Source: Actinomyces gaoshouyii (GTDB lineage: Bacteria > Actinomycetota > Actinomycetes > Actinomycetales > Actinomycetaceae). From it: 64,000 nt of DNA. The stretch is from the NCBI RefSeq assembly GCF_002072175.1, contig NZ_MVIV01000001.1, positions 62,001 through 126,000 on the forward strand, in the 5' to 3' direction. A program made the position numbers and the translations under genes. A model generated the notes under the pieces. The model made no database searches and was not told the origin of the DNA. It worked only from the letters and a program-made list of their open reading frames with translations. Of this stretch, positions 26,297 through 35,031 are shown piece after piece. Numbering within the stretch: position 1 is the first letter of the stretch; every line of letters begins with the position of its first letter.

Positions 26297-27919
26297 ATGA
26301 GCCAGTCCTCCCCCGCTAGCCGCCCCCAGGCGCCCGCCGCCCCCGAGATCACTGCGGGCGCCCCCGCCCCGAAAGCCCCGGTTGTCGCCGGGCAGTCCCT
26401 CGCGCAGCGGGGCGGAAACCGCTCCCGCCAGCCCACCAACCAGGCGTTCCGGGATTTCATCGGCTCCGGCTGGGGGCCTCGCCCGGCCGGGCTCCCTCCG
26501 CGCTCGGAGGCCGCCGACTGGGCCGTCGCGCGCCGCGCCGCCCTGGGTGCCCAATTCCCCGGCGAGCGCCTCGTCTTCCCCGCCGGCCCCCTCAAGGTTC
26601 GCAACAACGACTGCGACTACCGCTTCCGCCCGCACTCCGCCTTCTGCCACCTGACGGGCACCGGCACCGATTTCGAGCCCGACGCGGCGCTCGTCCTGGA
26701 GCCCCTCACTCCGCCCGGCGCCCCCGCGCCCGAGGGAGAGCCCACGCATGAGGGCGTCCTGTACTTCCGGCCCCGTGCTTCACGGATCTCCCAGGAGTTC
26801 TACGCCGACCCCCGCTACGGCGAGTTGTGGGTGGGGCCGCGTCCCTCCATCGAGGAGGTCGAGGCCGTCACCGGGATCCGCTGCGCCCATATCGATAGCC
26901 TCGGCGATGCCCTGGCCAAGGACGCCGGGGCCGACGGCGTGCACCTGCGCGTCATCGCCCAGGCCGATGAGGCCATCACCGCACTCGTGGACCAGGTCCG
27001 TCAGGCCTCGGGGCTGGCCAGTGGGCGGGCCGCCACCGAGGTGGACGACCGCCTCCTGGAGGCGGCCAGCGAGCTGCGCCTGCGCAAGGACGCCTGGGAG
27101 ATCGCCCAGATGCGGGCCGCCGTCGACGCCACGAAGGCCGGATTCGATGACCTCATCCGCTCCATCCCGCGCGCGGTGGGTCACTGGCGCGGCGAGCGCG
27201 TGCTGGAGGGGGCCTTCGCCGCCATCGCCCGTGAGGAGGGCAACGGCCTGGGCTACGACACGATCGCCGCGGCCGGGGACCACGCCAACACCCTGCACTG
27301 GATCAACAACGACGGCCCCGTGCGCCCCGGCGAGCTCGTGCTCGTGGACGCCGGGGTGGAGATCGATTCCCTCTACACTGCGGACGTCACCCGCACGATC
27401 CCGGTCGACGGCGTCTTCACCGGCCCGCAGCGCCGCGTCTACCAGGCGGTGCTCGACGCCGCCGATGCCGCCTTCGCCCGCGCGAACCAGCCAGGCTGCC
27501 GCTTCAAGGACGTCCACAGCGCCGCCATGGAGGTCATCGCCGCCCGTCTGGAGGAGTGGGGGCTGCTGCCCGAGGGCGTGACCGCCGCGGACTCCCTGGG
27601 CCCCGACGGCCAGTATCACCGCCGCTGGATGGTGCACGGCACGAGCCATCACCTGGGCCTTGACGTGCATGACTGCGCACAGGCCCGCCGTGAGATGAGC
27701 ATGGACGCGCTACTGGAGCCGGGCATGGTCTTCACGATCGAGCCGGGCCTGTACTTCCGCGCAGATGATCTGCTCGCCCCCGAGGAGCTGCGCGGCATCG
27801 GGATCCGCATCGAGGACGACGTCGTCGTTCGCCCCGATGGGAGCGTCGAGCGGCTGACGGCGGGCATCCCTCGCACGGTCGAGGAGGTCGAGGCCTGGGT
27901 GAGCGGCCTCATCGCCTGA
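26297..27919 (+). CDS. Aminopeptidase P family (Xaa-Pro) metallopeptidase, M24B
   Basis: This 540-residue cytoplasmic peptidase removes N-terminal residues preceding proline. An AMP_N domain (YRFRPHSAFCHLTGTG) is followed by the pita-bread fold with metal ligands in LVDAGVEIDSLYTADVTR (two Asp), HGTSHHLGLDVHD (His), FTIEPGLYF (Glu) and RIEDDVVV (Glu). An extra Ala/Pro-rich tail of about 35 residues precedes the AMP_N domain. The ATG at 26297 gives the expected size for the long (PepP-type) class. A hairpin with a 13-bp stem follows directly, so it appears to be a single-gene transcript. Confidence 0.93.
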   Translation: MSQSSPASRPQAPAAPEITAGAPAPKAPVVAGQSLAQRGGNRSRQPTNQAFRDFIGSGWGPRPAGLPPRSEAADWAVARRAALGAQFPGERLVFPAGPLKVRNNDCDYRFRPHSAFCHLTGTGTDFEPDAALVLEPLTPPGAPAPEGEPTHEGVLYFRPRASRISQEFYADPRYGELWVGPRPSIEEVEAVTGIRCAHIDSLGDALAKDAGADGVHLRVIAQADEAITALVDQVRQASGLASGRAATEVDDRLLEAASELRLRKDAWEIAQMRAAVDATKAGFDDLIRSIPRAVGHWRGERVLEGAFAAIAREEGNGLGYDTIAAAGDHANTLHWINNDGPVRPGELVLVDAGVEIDSLYTADVTRTIPVDGVFTGPQRRVYQAVLDAADAAFARANQPGCRFKDVHSAAMEVIAARLEEWGLLPEGVTAADSLGPDGQYHRRWMVHGTSHHLGLDVHDCAQARREMSMDALLEPGMVFTIEPGLYFRADDLLAPEELRGIGIRIEDDVVVRPDGSVERLTAGIPRTVEEVEAWVSGLIA

Positions 27920-27933
27920 GGCGCCCGAGCCGC

Positions 27934-27971
27934 GGGCCGTCCGAGCTCCCGGCCCCGGGCTCGGGCGGCCC
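27934..27971 (+). terminator. Intrinsic-type hairpin after the M24 peptidase
   Basis: Arms 27934-27946 and 27959-27971 pair over 13 positions, with one T-G wobble, around a 12-base loop (27947-27958). It begins 15 bases after the stop. Confidence 0.7.
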
Positions 27972-28041
27972 TGCGAGGCGGCGCCCATGGCGCCGGCCCG
28001 CGTGGGACCCTCGGGGCCGCTCTCCATGCGGGGATGCGCGA

Positions 28042-28069
28042 CATCGTGGGGCGGCCGCTCTCCACGATG
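28042..28069. terminator. Hairpin near the 3' end of the stress-protein gene
   Basis: CATCGTGG (28042-28049) pairs perfectly with CCACGATG (28062-28069). It sits in an imperfect direct duplication of GGCCGCTCTCCA (near 28016 and 28054) and only 11 bases from the stop of the minus-strand gene. Confidence 0.5.
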
Positions 28070-28079
28070 GGGCGCCTCG

Positions 28080-28850
28080 TCAGCGGCGCAGGTAGGGGTC
28101 GTGGTCCTCGGGAACCGGAGTCCCGCCCCCACTGGGCCGAGCGGCCCCGCCCGCCTCAGTTCCCCCGGCAGGACCGGCAGCGCCGGAGGCCCCGGAAGTG
28201 GCGGCAGCCCCGCCGCCCGAGACCGCGCCGTCGGGCTGGATGCGCACGCCGAAGCGGGGCTGCTCGTCGGGGCGCGATCCGAACGCCGTGGGCCCGTCAG
28301 CGGACTCCGCGCGGGCGCGACGGCGCTCCTCGGCGCGGCACGCGGCCTGGCCGCCCCGGCTCAGGTTGCCCGGCGCGTCCGCCAGCGCCCGAGCCGCCTC
28401 CTGGACCCGGTCCGCGGCGAGGATCGAGTAGCGCGAGGCCACCACCTGGCTGATGGAGGTGAAGTCCCGGCGACCGCGCGTGAGCGCGTATCCGACCACC
28501 TGGAAGAGGATCCCCCACACAACGCCCAGCAGCACGGCGCCGAGGAGCATCGGGGACGTCGAGGCACTGCCGATGAAGTTCATCATGAGGGCGAAGAACA
28601 CGCCGATCCACAGCCCGGACCCGGCGCCGCTGGCCACCGCCCGCCCCCAGCTCAGGCGGCCGGTGATGCGCTCGACCTGCCGCAGATCGGTGCCGATGAT
28701 CGACAGCAGTTGGACGGGGAAGCCCTCGTCCGACAGGGAGTCGACGGCGTGCTGCGCCTGCGCGTAGGTGGCGAAGGAGGCGATCTCCTCCCCCTGGGGC
28801 AGCGCGCCCCCGCGACCGACGATCGTGTCAGGACCCATCTGGATGCTCAT
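28080..28850 (-). CDS. General stress protein-like membrane protein (YflT/GSP17M-type domain)
   Basis: The 256-residue protein opens with a YflT-like segment (ASFATYAQAQHAVDSLSDEGFPVQLLSIIGTDL). A Gly-rich two-helix membrane segment follows (about 72-125: AVASGAGSGLWIGVFFALMM and MLLGAVLLGVVWGILFQVVG). A soluble middle and a long Gly/Ala/Pro-rich tail make up the rest. Proteins of this layout are often named general stress or magnesium-transport-related proteins in Actinobacteria. Its function is unknown, and I see no transporter motif. In this window it sits next to the MgtE_N/CBS-DUF1003-Mrp group but on the opposite strand. Confidence 0.72.
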   Translation of the reverse strand: MSIQMGPDTIVGRGGALPQGEEIASFATYAQAQHAVDSLSDEGFPVQLLSIIGTDLRQVERITGRLSWGRAVASGAGSGLWIGVFFALMMNFIGSASTSPMLLGAVLLGVVWGILFQVVGYALTRGRRDFTSISQVVASRYSILAADRVQEAARALADAPGNLSRGGQAACRAEERRRARAESADGPTAFGSRPDEQPRFGVRIQPDGAVSGGGAAATSGASGAAGPAGGTEAGGAARPSGGGTPVPEDHDPYLRR

Positions 28851-29584
28851 GACCCCATCGTCCCATGCCGACCGCCGCGGAGACGAGCCGGTCCGCCCTC
28901 CGTCGCCCCGATCCGCTCTCAGCGACCACGGGGCGGCGGGGGAATATCGGTCCGATGGCGCCCCTCAGGAATCAGCAGCGAGTGAGTGCCTGGCCACTCG
29001 ATTCCAGTCAGGAGTATTCATCAGACCTCCGCCGCGCCGACCGCGCTCTCGATTCCGAAGAGGCACATGCAAAACCATAGGGTCGACAGCAGGAGGAATA
29101 AGCCAATGCAATGCATCACGAACTCGCAACGACCGCATCGCGCCATGGAACCACTATTTACGCGAAGCCATGCCCACAGGTAATCTAGTGGTCGCGAACA
29201 CAGCCGAAGGCATATGGGGCCATCATGACCGCTCAGAAGAGCGCGCGACTGCGGAATAAAACGGCACTTCAGTTCCTCTGGGGACTCCTTGTGATGAAGA
29301 TCATCACCTGCTGCATCCGGGGGTTGCCCCTCTCAGCGCTCAGCACATGGGCGGACCTCACAACCTGGATGTACTCGCTTGTTCCAGCCATGATCTTCAC
29401 CGTCAGCTACTACCGCTTCTCGATAAGCCGTCACAATCCGTCTTAGGGCTCAGGACAGCGCGAGGCGGCGCTGAGTAGGCGAGCGTCGGAGCCGGCGGGC
29501 ACGAGGATTCGCCGAGGGCTCTTCCAGCGGGCCGTCCTCGCGCCCGCCGGCTCACGGGCCCGCCCTCTCGGATGCGGCTAGGCT
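28851..29584. other. 734-base region, A+T-richer than its surroundings, with one small ORF
   Basis: The stretch from about 28980 to 29450 is visibly less G+C-rich than flanking genes and carries A+T runs. It holds one plausible small gene (29225-29446). A 25-codon frame at 29106-29183 follows a perfect AGGAGG (29091-29096). No known RNA or mobile-element end was recognised. It may be a remnant of acquired DNA. Confidence 0.5.
29225..29446 (+). CDS. Hypothetical small membrane protein
   Basis: This possible 73-residue protein has a basic N-terminus (MTAQKSARLRNK), a hydrophobic segment (about 15-33, LQFLWGLLVMKIITCCI) and a second one (about 47-64, TTWMYSLVPAMIFTVSYY). I do not recognise a family. 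Its base composition is lower in G+C than its neighbours. There is no strong Shine-Dalgarno. The two membrane helices and the absence of a better frame on either strand are the only support; it may be a relic of a larger gene. Confidence 0.4.
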   Translation: MTAQKSARLRNKTALQFLWGLLVMKIITCCIRGLPLSALSTWADLTTWMYSLVPAMIFTVSYYRFSISRHNPS

Positions 29585-30883
29585 GTGCCCGTGGAGAGCA
29601 GCAGGGCGCGCAGCGCAAACAGGGTCTTCGTGGCGCGGCTCGTCGGCACGACCGTCTTCGACCCCCTCGGGGATCCCGTCGGCCGCGTCCACGATGTCGT
29701 CGTCCTCATCCAGTTGCGCGGCGAGCCCCGGGCGGTGGGCTGCGTCATCGAGGTGCCCGGACGGCGCCGCGTCTTCCTGCCGCTGTCGCGCATCACGGCG
29801 ATCGAGCCGGGCGCGGTCATCACCACGGGAGTGGTCAACATGCGCCGTTTCGAGCAGCGCAAGGTCGAGACTCTCGTGGTCGGCGAGCTCCTCGACCGCG
29901 TCGTCACCCTCAAGGACGGCACGGGCACCGTGGAAATCCGCGATGTGGCCATCGAGCGCGACGCCGGCATGGATTGGAAGGTCACCCGCCTGTTCGTCCA
30001 GCGCGCCTCGTCGGGCCCCCTGGGACTGCGGCGCGGGGAGACCGCCATGGTCCGCCCCGACGAGGTCACGGGCCTGGCAGGCGGCATGGAGCAGCAGGGC
30101 GTCACCGCCCTCCTGGCCACCCTGGAGGACCTCAGGCCCGCGGATCTGGCCGAGGCGCTGCGGGACCTCCCTCCCACCCGCCGCGTCGAGGTGGCGCGCG
30201 AGCTGCCCGACGACCGCCTCGCCGACGCCGTCGAGGAGCTGGGCGATGACGACGCCGTCGCCCTCTTGTCCGCCCTGGAGTCGGCCCGCGCCGCCGACGT
30301 CCTGGAGGCGATGCAGCCCGACGACGCGGCCGACCTCGTCGCCGAGCTCCCCCAGCTCAAGGCCAACGAGCTCCTCGAGCTCATGCAGCCCGATGAGGCC
30401 GCCGACGTGCGCCGCCTCATGCGCTACGACGAGTACACCGCCGGCGGCCTCATGACCACCGAGCCGATCATCCTGCCGCCCGAGGCGAGCGTGGCCACCC
30501 TGCTGGCCCGGGCCCGCAAGGCGGAGGTCCCCCCGGCCCTGGCGGCGGTGGCCTTCGTGTGCCGCCCGCCACTGGAGAGCCCGACGGGCATGTACCTGGG
30601 CATGGTCCACCTCCAGCGCGCCCTGCGCGAGCGCCCCCAGCAGATGGTGGGGCGCATCCTGGACAAGGACCTCGGCGCCGTCGGACCCACCGACTCCATC
30701 GGCACGATCACGCGCCTGCTGGCCACGTACAACCTCACGGCCATGCCCGTGTGCGATGAGGCCGGTCGCCTCGTGGGCGCGGTGAGCGTGGACGACGTGC
30801 TGGACCACCTCATGCCCGATGACTGGCGCGAGGCCGACGACGCCGTCACCGACGAGATGATCGAGAGGAGCGCCAATGCCTGA
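29585..30883 (+). CDS. MgtE_N and CBS domain protein (no membrane part)
   Basis: This 432-residue protein has an N-terminal PRC-barrel-like region (about 10-150) and MgtE-type N-terminal helical repeats (LEDLRPADLAEALRDL, ELGDDDAVALLSALE, MQPDDAADLVAEL, MQPDEAADVRRLM, about 175-285). A CBS pair follows (YDEYTAGGLMTTEPIIL through VGAVSVDDVLDHLM). It lacks the five-helix channel domain of true MgtE Mg2+ transporters, so it is more likely a regulator or Mg2+/nucleotide sensor than a transporter. The start is GTG at 29585 or 29591. Its end overlaps the DUF1003 gene by eight bases, implying co-translation. Confidence 0.88.
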   Translation: MPVESSRARSANRVFVARLVGTTVFDPLGDPVGRVHDVVVLIQLRGEPRAVGCVIEVPGRRRVFLPLSRITAIEPGAVITTGVVNMRRFEQRKVETLVVGELLDRVVTLKDGTGTVEIRDVAIERDAGMDWKVTRLFVQRASSGPLGLRRGETAMVRPDEVTGLAGGMEQQGVTALLATLEDLRPADLAEALRDLPPTRRVEVARELPDDRLADAVEELGDDDAVALLSALESARAADVLEAMQPDDAADLVAELPQLKANELLELMQPDEAADVRRLMRYDEYTAGGLMTTEPIILPPEASVATLLARARKAEVPPALAAVAFVCRPPLESPTGMYLGMVHLQRALRERPQQMVGRILDKDLGAVGPTDSIGTITRLLATYNLTAMPVCDEAGRLVGAVSVDDVLDHLMPDDWREADDAVTDEMIERSANA

Positions 30884-31508
30884 GCAGCTCGATCAGCCGT
30901 TGGACCAGGGACGCGGTCGCCGGCTGCGCGGGCTGCGCCCGCGCCGGTCCTCGCGCTCGGACGCCTTCGGGCGCTTCGCGGAGGCCACCGCCCGCTTCAT
31001 GGGTTCGCCGAGGTTCGTCCTGTACATGACGGTCTTCGTCATCACCTGGATCGTGGCGAACATCGCCCTGGCGAGTGCTTCCAAGGCCTGGGACCCCTAC
31101 CCGTTCATCCTGCTCAACCTGGCCTTCTCCACCCAGGCCTCCTACTCCGCCCCCCTCATCATGCTGGCGCAGAACCGCCAGGACGACCGCGACCGCGTCA
31201 CCGCCGAGCAGGACCGCCAGCGCGCCGAGCGCAATCTGGAGGACACCGAGTACCTCACCCGGGAGATCGCCGCGCTGCGCCTGGCGATGAACGACGTCGC
31301 CACTCGTGACTTCGTGCGCGGCGAGCTGCGGGACATGCTCTCCGAGATCCTCGCCGAGGAGCGCGCCATCCGCGAGGAGATCTCCGAGCTCGGCGATGAC
31401 GAGCACGCCGAGGGCGACGAAGCGCCCGTCCTGGCCGAGACGGCCTCCCCCGAAGGCTCCCACGGGGCCCGACCCTCACCGCCGCTCCCACTCGCCCCCT
31501 CCCCCTGA
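30876..31508 (+). CDS. DUF1003 family membrane protein
   Basis: This 210-residue protein has two membrane helices (about 50-68, FVLYMTVFVITWIVANIAL, and 77-98, YPFILLNLAFSTQASYSAPLI) and the DUF1003 signature APLIMLAQNRQDDRDR. A long charged coiled-coil-like segment (about 105-175) and an acidic/Pro-rich tail follow. The function of DUF1003 is unknown; the family is typically encoded next to the MgtE_N/CBS gene, as here, so the two may form a complex. The ATG lies eight bases inside the upstream gene. Confidence 0.85.
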   Translation: MPEQLDQPLDQGRGRRLRGLRPRRSSRSDAFGRFAEATARFMGSPRFVLYMTVFVITWIVANIALASASKAWDPYPFILLNLAFSTQASYSAPLIMLAQNRQDDRDRVTAEQDRQRAERNLEDTEYLTREIAALRLAMNDVATRDFVRGELRDMLSEILAEERAIREEISELGDDEHAEGDEAPVLAETASPEGSHGARPSPPLPLAPSP

Positions 31509-31553
31509 TCCGACACGGTGGGCCCAGAGCTGACGAGCCCGTAGGATGAGGGC

Positions 31554-32696
31554 ATGCCCATGCCCACTGAAGAGGCCGTCCGCGATGCTCTCGCCCGCGT
31601 CAACGACCCTGAGATCCGCCGTCCCATCACCGAGCTCGGAATGGTGGACTCCCTCGAGATCTCACCAGACGGCGTCGTGAGCGTCCATGTCCTCCTCACC
31701 GTGGCTGGCTGCCCGCTCAAGGACACGATCACGGAGGACACCACGCGGGAGGTCGGCGCCGTCGAGGGCGTCACCGGTGTGCGCGTGAGCCTGGGCGTCA
31801 TGACCGATGAGCAGCGGGCGGCCCTGCGCTCCCAGCTGCGCGGAGGGGCGGCGGAGCCCGTCATCCCCTTCACCCAGCCCGGCTCGCTCACCCGCGTCTA
31901 CGCGGTCACCTCCGGAAAGGGGGGCGTCGGCAAGTCCTCGGTGACGGCCAACCTCGCCGCCGCCATGGCCGCGCAGGGCCTGAGCGTCGGCGTCGTCGAC
32001 GCGGATATCTACGGCTTCTCCATCCCCCGGATGCTGGGCTCGGAGCAGGTGCCCACCCAGCTCGATGGCATGATCGTCCCGCCCATCGCTCACGGCGTGA
32101 AACTCATCTCGATCGGCATGTTCGTCGATGACAAGCAGCCCGTGGTGTGGCGCGGCCCCATGCTGCACCGCGCGGTCCAGCAGTTCCTCTCCGATGTCTT
32201 CTGGGGGGACCTCGACGTCCTCCTCCTCGACCTGCCCCCCGGCACCGGGGATGTGACGATCTCCGTGGCGCAGCTGCTGCCGGGCGCGGAGATCCTCGTG
32301 GTCACCACGCCCCAGCAGGCGGCGGCCGAGGTGGCCGAGCGCACGGGTCTCATCGCCACCCAGACCAAGCAGCGGGTGGTGGGCGTCATTGAGAACATGT
32401 CCTACTTGACGCAGCCCGACGGCTCTCGCCTGGAGATCTTCGGCTCCGGCGGCGGCCGGGCCGTGGCCGGCTCCCTAACCGAAACGCTGGGCTACGACGT
32501 GCCGTTGCTCGCCCAACTTCCCCTGGACATCAAACTGCGCGAGGGCTCCGACACCGGCGTACCGGCGACCATCGGCGGGGGCGGCCGCGCGCCCGCGGAC
32601 GCCCCCGCCGCCCAGGAGCTCTCGGCGGTGGCGCAGAGGCTGTCCCACCGCTCCCGGGGCCTGGCCGGACGCCCCCTCGGCGTCACCCCCGCCTGA
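31554..32696 (+). CDS. mrp: Mrp/NBP35 family iron-sulfur carrier P-loop ATPase
   Basis: This 380-residue cytoplasmic ATPase, also called ApbC, probably delivers Fe-S clusters. It has an N-terminal MIP18/DUF59 domain (about 5-95) and a deviant Walker A SGKGGVGKSS (120-129). DADIYGFSIPRML and LLLDLPPGTGDV (switch/Walker B) follow, with the family's ENMSYLTQPDG segment. The CxxC pair of some Mrp/NBP35 members is not seen, as in many actinobacterial forms. It starts at ATG 31554, 45 bases after DUF1003, in the same operon order (CBS - DUF1003 - Mrp) recalled from mycobacteria. A 22-bp repeat array follows its stop. Confidence 0.93.
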   Translation: MPMPTEEAVRDALARVNDPEIRRPITELGMVDSLEISPDGVVSVHVLLTVAGCPLKDTITEDTTREVGAVEGVTGVRVSLGVMTDEQRAALRSQLRGGAAEPVIPFTQPGSLTRVYAVTSGKGGVGKSSVTANLAAAMAAQGLSVGVVDADIYGFSIPRMLGSEQVPTQLDGMIVPPIAHGVKLISIGMFVDDKQPVVWRGPMLHRAVQQFLSDVFWGDLDVLLLDLPPGTGDVTISVAQLLPGAEILVVTTPQQAAAEVAERTGLIATQTKQRVVGVIENMSYLTQPDGSRLEIFGSGGGRAVAGSLTETLGYDVPLLAQLPLDIKLREGSDTGVPATIGGGGRAPADAPAAQELSAVAQRLSHRSRGLAGRPLGVTPA

Positions 32697-32716
32697 TTCT
32701 CTCTCTCCCCCCGCAC

Positions 32717-32771
32717 CGAGACCGGTCGAAAACAGCATCGAGACCGGTCGATATTAGAAACGAGACCGGTT
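32717..32771. repeat. GAGACCGGTC 22-bp repeat, three tandem units
   Basis: Units start at 32717, 32739 and 32761 with an exact 22-base period; each begins CGAGACCGGTCGA or CGAGACCGGTT. The A+T-rich second half varies (AAAACAGCAT, TATTAGAAA). The array starts 21 bases after the mrp stop, on the side shared with the convergent tatB gene. It could be a terminator or a set of helically phased protein sites. Confidence 0.8.
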
Positions 32772-32961
32772 CGGGGCGGGTGGCGCGACGCGATCGGGGC
32801 GCGCCGGGGCCCCTCGCCGGGCTTCAGCAGTGATGGATGGGCCGAGCGCTGTGGGCTGCGGTGAGAACGCGCCCGGAGGCGCTCATCGCGACCATCGGTG
32901 CGGAGCATCATCGCCGACGCACCGTTCCACGGGCTGAGCCCAGTCGAATGACTGAGGGGGC

Positions 32962-33738
32962 TCAGTCGACGGGCGCTGACGCCGCGGCCACGCGGCTGCG
33001 AGAGGCCTCCTTGGCGGCCCGCACGATGTCGCGCGGCGAGAGTGGGCGCGGCGCGCTGGATGCGGCCGCCGACGCGGCTGCGGGATCCTCCACCAGCGAG
33101 GCCGGCACGGCCACCGGCTCGGTCATCGGGTCAGCGGTGGGCGCGACGACGGCGGGCTCTGGAGCGGCGGGATCAGCCGTCACGGGCTCGACAGGCGTGG
33201 GCTCCCCCGCCGACTCGGCCTCATCCCTCTCCTCGGCACCGGCCGCCGGATCGGCCTGGGACGCCTCCACCTGCGGGAGCTCGGCGGTGGAGGCCTCGCC
33301 CTCCTTCACGGCCCGGGCAGCGGCGAAGGCCTCGGCCTTCTTCTCCTCGATCTTGTTGGCCAGGGAGTTCGCCCGGTCCTTGTCCCGAGCCTCCTTGACG
33401 GAGGCGTCGATGGCGTCGGTGGTCTCCTTGGCGGCGTCCTTGACCGCCTTGAAAGGCGACTGGAGGTCCTTCTTGATGGCGTCGAGGTCCTCGCCCAGGG
33501 CGTCGCGCACGATCTTACGCGGGTCGTACTGGCGCGGGTCGAGGCTGGACAGGTCGAGGTCGGCGAGCTCGGGGCCGACCTCCTCGGCGATCTGCGTCTT
33601 GGTGCTCTCCAGGAAGACGCGCAACTGACGGACCATCTGAGTGAGTTTGCGAGTGTACTCGGGCAGCCTCTGGGGGCCGATGACCACGACGGCCACCAGC
33701 AGGAAGACCACGAACTCAGATGAGGAGAATCCCAGCAC
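32962..33738 (-). CDS. tatB: Sec-independent protein translocase subunit TatB
   Basis: This 258-residue protein has an N-terminal helix FVVFLLVAVVVIGPQRLPEY (about 9-28). Its GPxxLP turn and the amphipathic helix that follows (TRKLTQMVRQLRVFLES) are diagnostic of TatA/TatB; the long charged coiled-coil and acidic/Ala-Pro tail indicate TatB. TatB docks twin-arginine signal peptides with TatC at the membrane; tatA and tatC are not in the window. I chose GTG at 33738 because upstream residues in that frame are shadow and family members begin M-x-G-x-S/G. It is divergent from the O-methyltransferase gene and convergent with mrp. Confidence 0.88.
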   Translation of the reverse strand: MLGFSSSEFVVFLLVAVVVIGPQRLPEYTRKLTQMVRQLRVFLESTKTQIAEEVGPELADLDLSSLDPRQYDPRKIVRDALGEDLDAIKKDLQSPFKAVKDAAKETTDAIDASVKEARDKDRANSLANKIEEKKAEAFAAARAVKEGEASTAELPQVEASQADPAAGAEERDEAESAGEPTPVEPVTADPAAPEPAVVAPTADPMTEPVAVPASLVEDPAAASAAASSAPRPLSPRDIVRAAKEASRSRVAAASAPVD

Positions 33739-33945
33739 GAGGCGAGTATAGAGAGCGCGGGCCGCGATACCCTCATGCCTCCGCTCCCGGCTCAGCGTGT
33801 CCCGGCCCAGCGCGCCGCACGCCACACTCCGGGCAAGACGGCGGGTCGGGCGAGGAATTCCCCATGGTCCTGGGACAATTCGGTTGCCGCGCGGATGGCG
33901 CGGCGAACTCGAGCGCACGCTTCACCGCCATGGAAGGGACTCACT

Positions 33946-34581
33946 GTGAGCGCGGACAAGACTCTGACCTGGTCCTACACCGAGGAGTTCCCCTTCGAGG
34001 ACGAGGCGACCTCCCAGGCCCGCCTGCGCGGCATCGAGCTCGGCATCTCGCCGGTCTCCCCGGCCACTGGCGCCGCCCTGCGCGCACTCGCCGCGGCCGC
34101 GGGCGCGAAGTCCGTGGCCGAGATCGGCACGGGCACGGGGGTCTCCGGACTGTGGCTCATGGCCGGCATGGGCGCCGACGGCGTGCTGACGACCATCGAC
34201 GTCGAGGCCGAGTTCCAGCGGGAGGCGCGACGGGCCTTCGACGCCGCCGGGTACTCCGGCCACCGCACGCGCATCATCCAGGGCCGGGCCTCCGACGTCA
34301 TGCCCCGTATGGCGGCGGGCTCCTACGACATGGTGGTGCTCGACGTCGACCCGCAGGATGCCGCCGACCTCCTCCCGGACGCTTTGCGGATGCTGCGCGC
34401 CGGAGGGTCGCTCATCATCACCCACGCGCTGTGGCGCGACCATGTGGCCGACCCCGCGCGCCGCGACGCCGTGACGGTGGCCGCCCGAGAGCTGGGCAAG
34501 ACCCTGCGGGACGCCGACGGGCTCCTGACTTCCCTGCTTCCCGTGGGCGATGGCTTGCTCGTGGCCGTGCGCCGGAGCTGA
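33946..34581 (+). CDS. O-methyltransferase (class I SAM-dependent)
   Basis: This 211-residue methyltransferase belongs to the family 3 (catechol-type) group. Motif I is EIGTGTGVSGLW (59-70), the acidic strand end TTIDVEAEFQ, and the metal/catalytic region YDMVVLDVDPQD. Start: GTG at 33946 with GGAAGGGA about five bases upstream; the open frame extends to 33775 but with shadow composition. In mycobacteria the homolog (Rv1220c) is divergent from sigE. Here it is divergent from tatB with no sigma factor, anti-sigma or HtrA gene between. The substrate is unknown. Confidence 0.88.
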   Translation: MSADKTLTWSYTEEFPFEDEATSQARLRGIELGISPVSPATGAALRALAAAAGAKSVAEIGTGTGVSGLWLMAGMGADGVLTTIDVEAEFQREARRAFDAAGYSGHRTRIIQGRASDVMPRMAAGSYDMVVLDVDPQDAADLLPDALRMLRAGGSLIITHALWRDHVADPARRDAVTVAARELGKTLRDADGLLTSLLPVGDGLLVAVRRS

Positions 34582-34598
34582 GGGCGGCTACGGCATCA

Positions 34599-34730
34599 CC
34601 CGCCCCGAGGGGCGCCAGCCGCTCCCACTGGTAGGTCCTGCCCGCGCCTGTCGGCGCAAGTGGCACCTCCCGGGGCGAGAGGTGGCTGTCGGGGCAAGAC
34701 GCACCACTCAAAGCGAGGTGCGCCCTAGGA
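34599..34730. repeat. CACCGGTG-type intergenic repeat block, copy 2 (inverted pair)
   Basis: The left half has unit cores near 34603, 34622, 34645 and 34664, spaced 19, 23 and 19 bases exactly as in the copy near 52.8 kb. The right half (about 34675-34726, including GACGCACCACTC) is related to the left half in reverse orientation, so the block could fold into a long imperfect hairpin. It fills the gap between the convergent O-methyltransferase and DUF3117 genes. Confidence 0.6.
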
Positions 34731-34745
34731 GCTGACGGAGACGGA

Positions 34746-34779
34746 AGAAGGACCGCCCCGATCCGGGAACGGTCCTTCT
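34746..34779. terminator. Hairpin between convergent O-methyltransferase and DUF3117 genes
   Basis: AGAAGGACCG (34746-34755) and its exact complement (34770-34779) enclose a 14-base loop. On the minus strand it lies about 85 bases after the DUF3117 stop. Confidence 0.6.
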
Positions 34780-34863
34780 CCTGTGCGATACGGCCATTCG
34801 GCCCCTCCGACGGTGGACGGGTGAGCGGCCGACCAGTTCCGGCGCTCGGCGCCGGGGCATGGC

Positions 34864-35031
34864 TCAGATCTTGACAGTGGCCAGCGCCTCGCTGAGAGCC
34901 TTGATCTCATCAGGGGTGATCTCAACGACCAGGCGGCCGCCGCCCTCGAGGGGCATGCGCATGATGATGGCGCGTCCCTCCTTGACGACCTCCAGGGGGC
35001 CGTCCCCAGTACGGGGCTTCATGGCAGCCAT
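34864..35031 (-). CDS. DUF3117 family small protein
   Basis: This 55-residue protein (MAAMKPRTGDGPLEV..., with IIMRMPLEGGGRLVVEITPDE) matches DUF3117, a highly conserved actinobacterial family of unknown function (mycobacterial Rv1211 type). The start is placed at ATG 35031 because GGAAGGG lies five bases upstream and the family begins MAAMKPRTG. Two upstream in-frame ATGs are inside or before that Shine-Dalgarno. It is a single gene convergent with the O-methyltransferase gene. Confidence 0.9.
   Translation of the reverse strand: MAAMKPRTGDGPLEVVKEGRAIIMRMPLEGGGRLVVEITPDEIKALSEALATVKI

Noticed and set aside
29585-30883. MgtE magnesium transporter
   Set aside because: Only the MgtE N-terminal repeats and CBS pair are present; the membrane channel domain is missing.
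32717-32771. Transposon terminal repeats or integration site
   Set aside because: No transposase or integrase is nearby and the same unit occurs at several unrelated gene ends.
33775-33945. N-terminal extension of the O-methyltransferase
   Set aside because: GTG 33946 has GGAAGGGA correctly spaced and gives the family's normal N-terminus; the extension has shadow composition.
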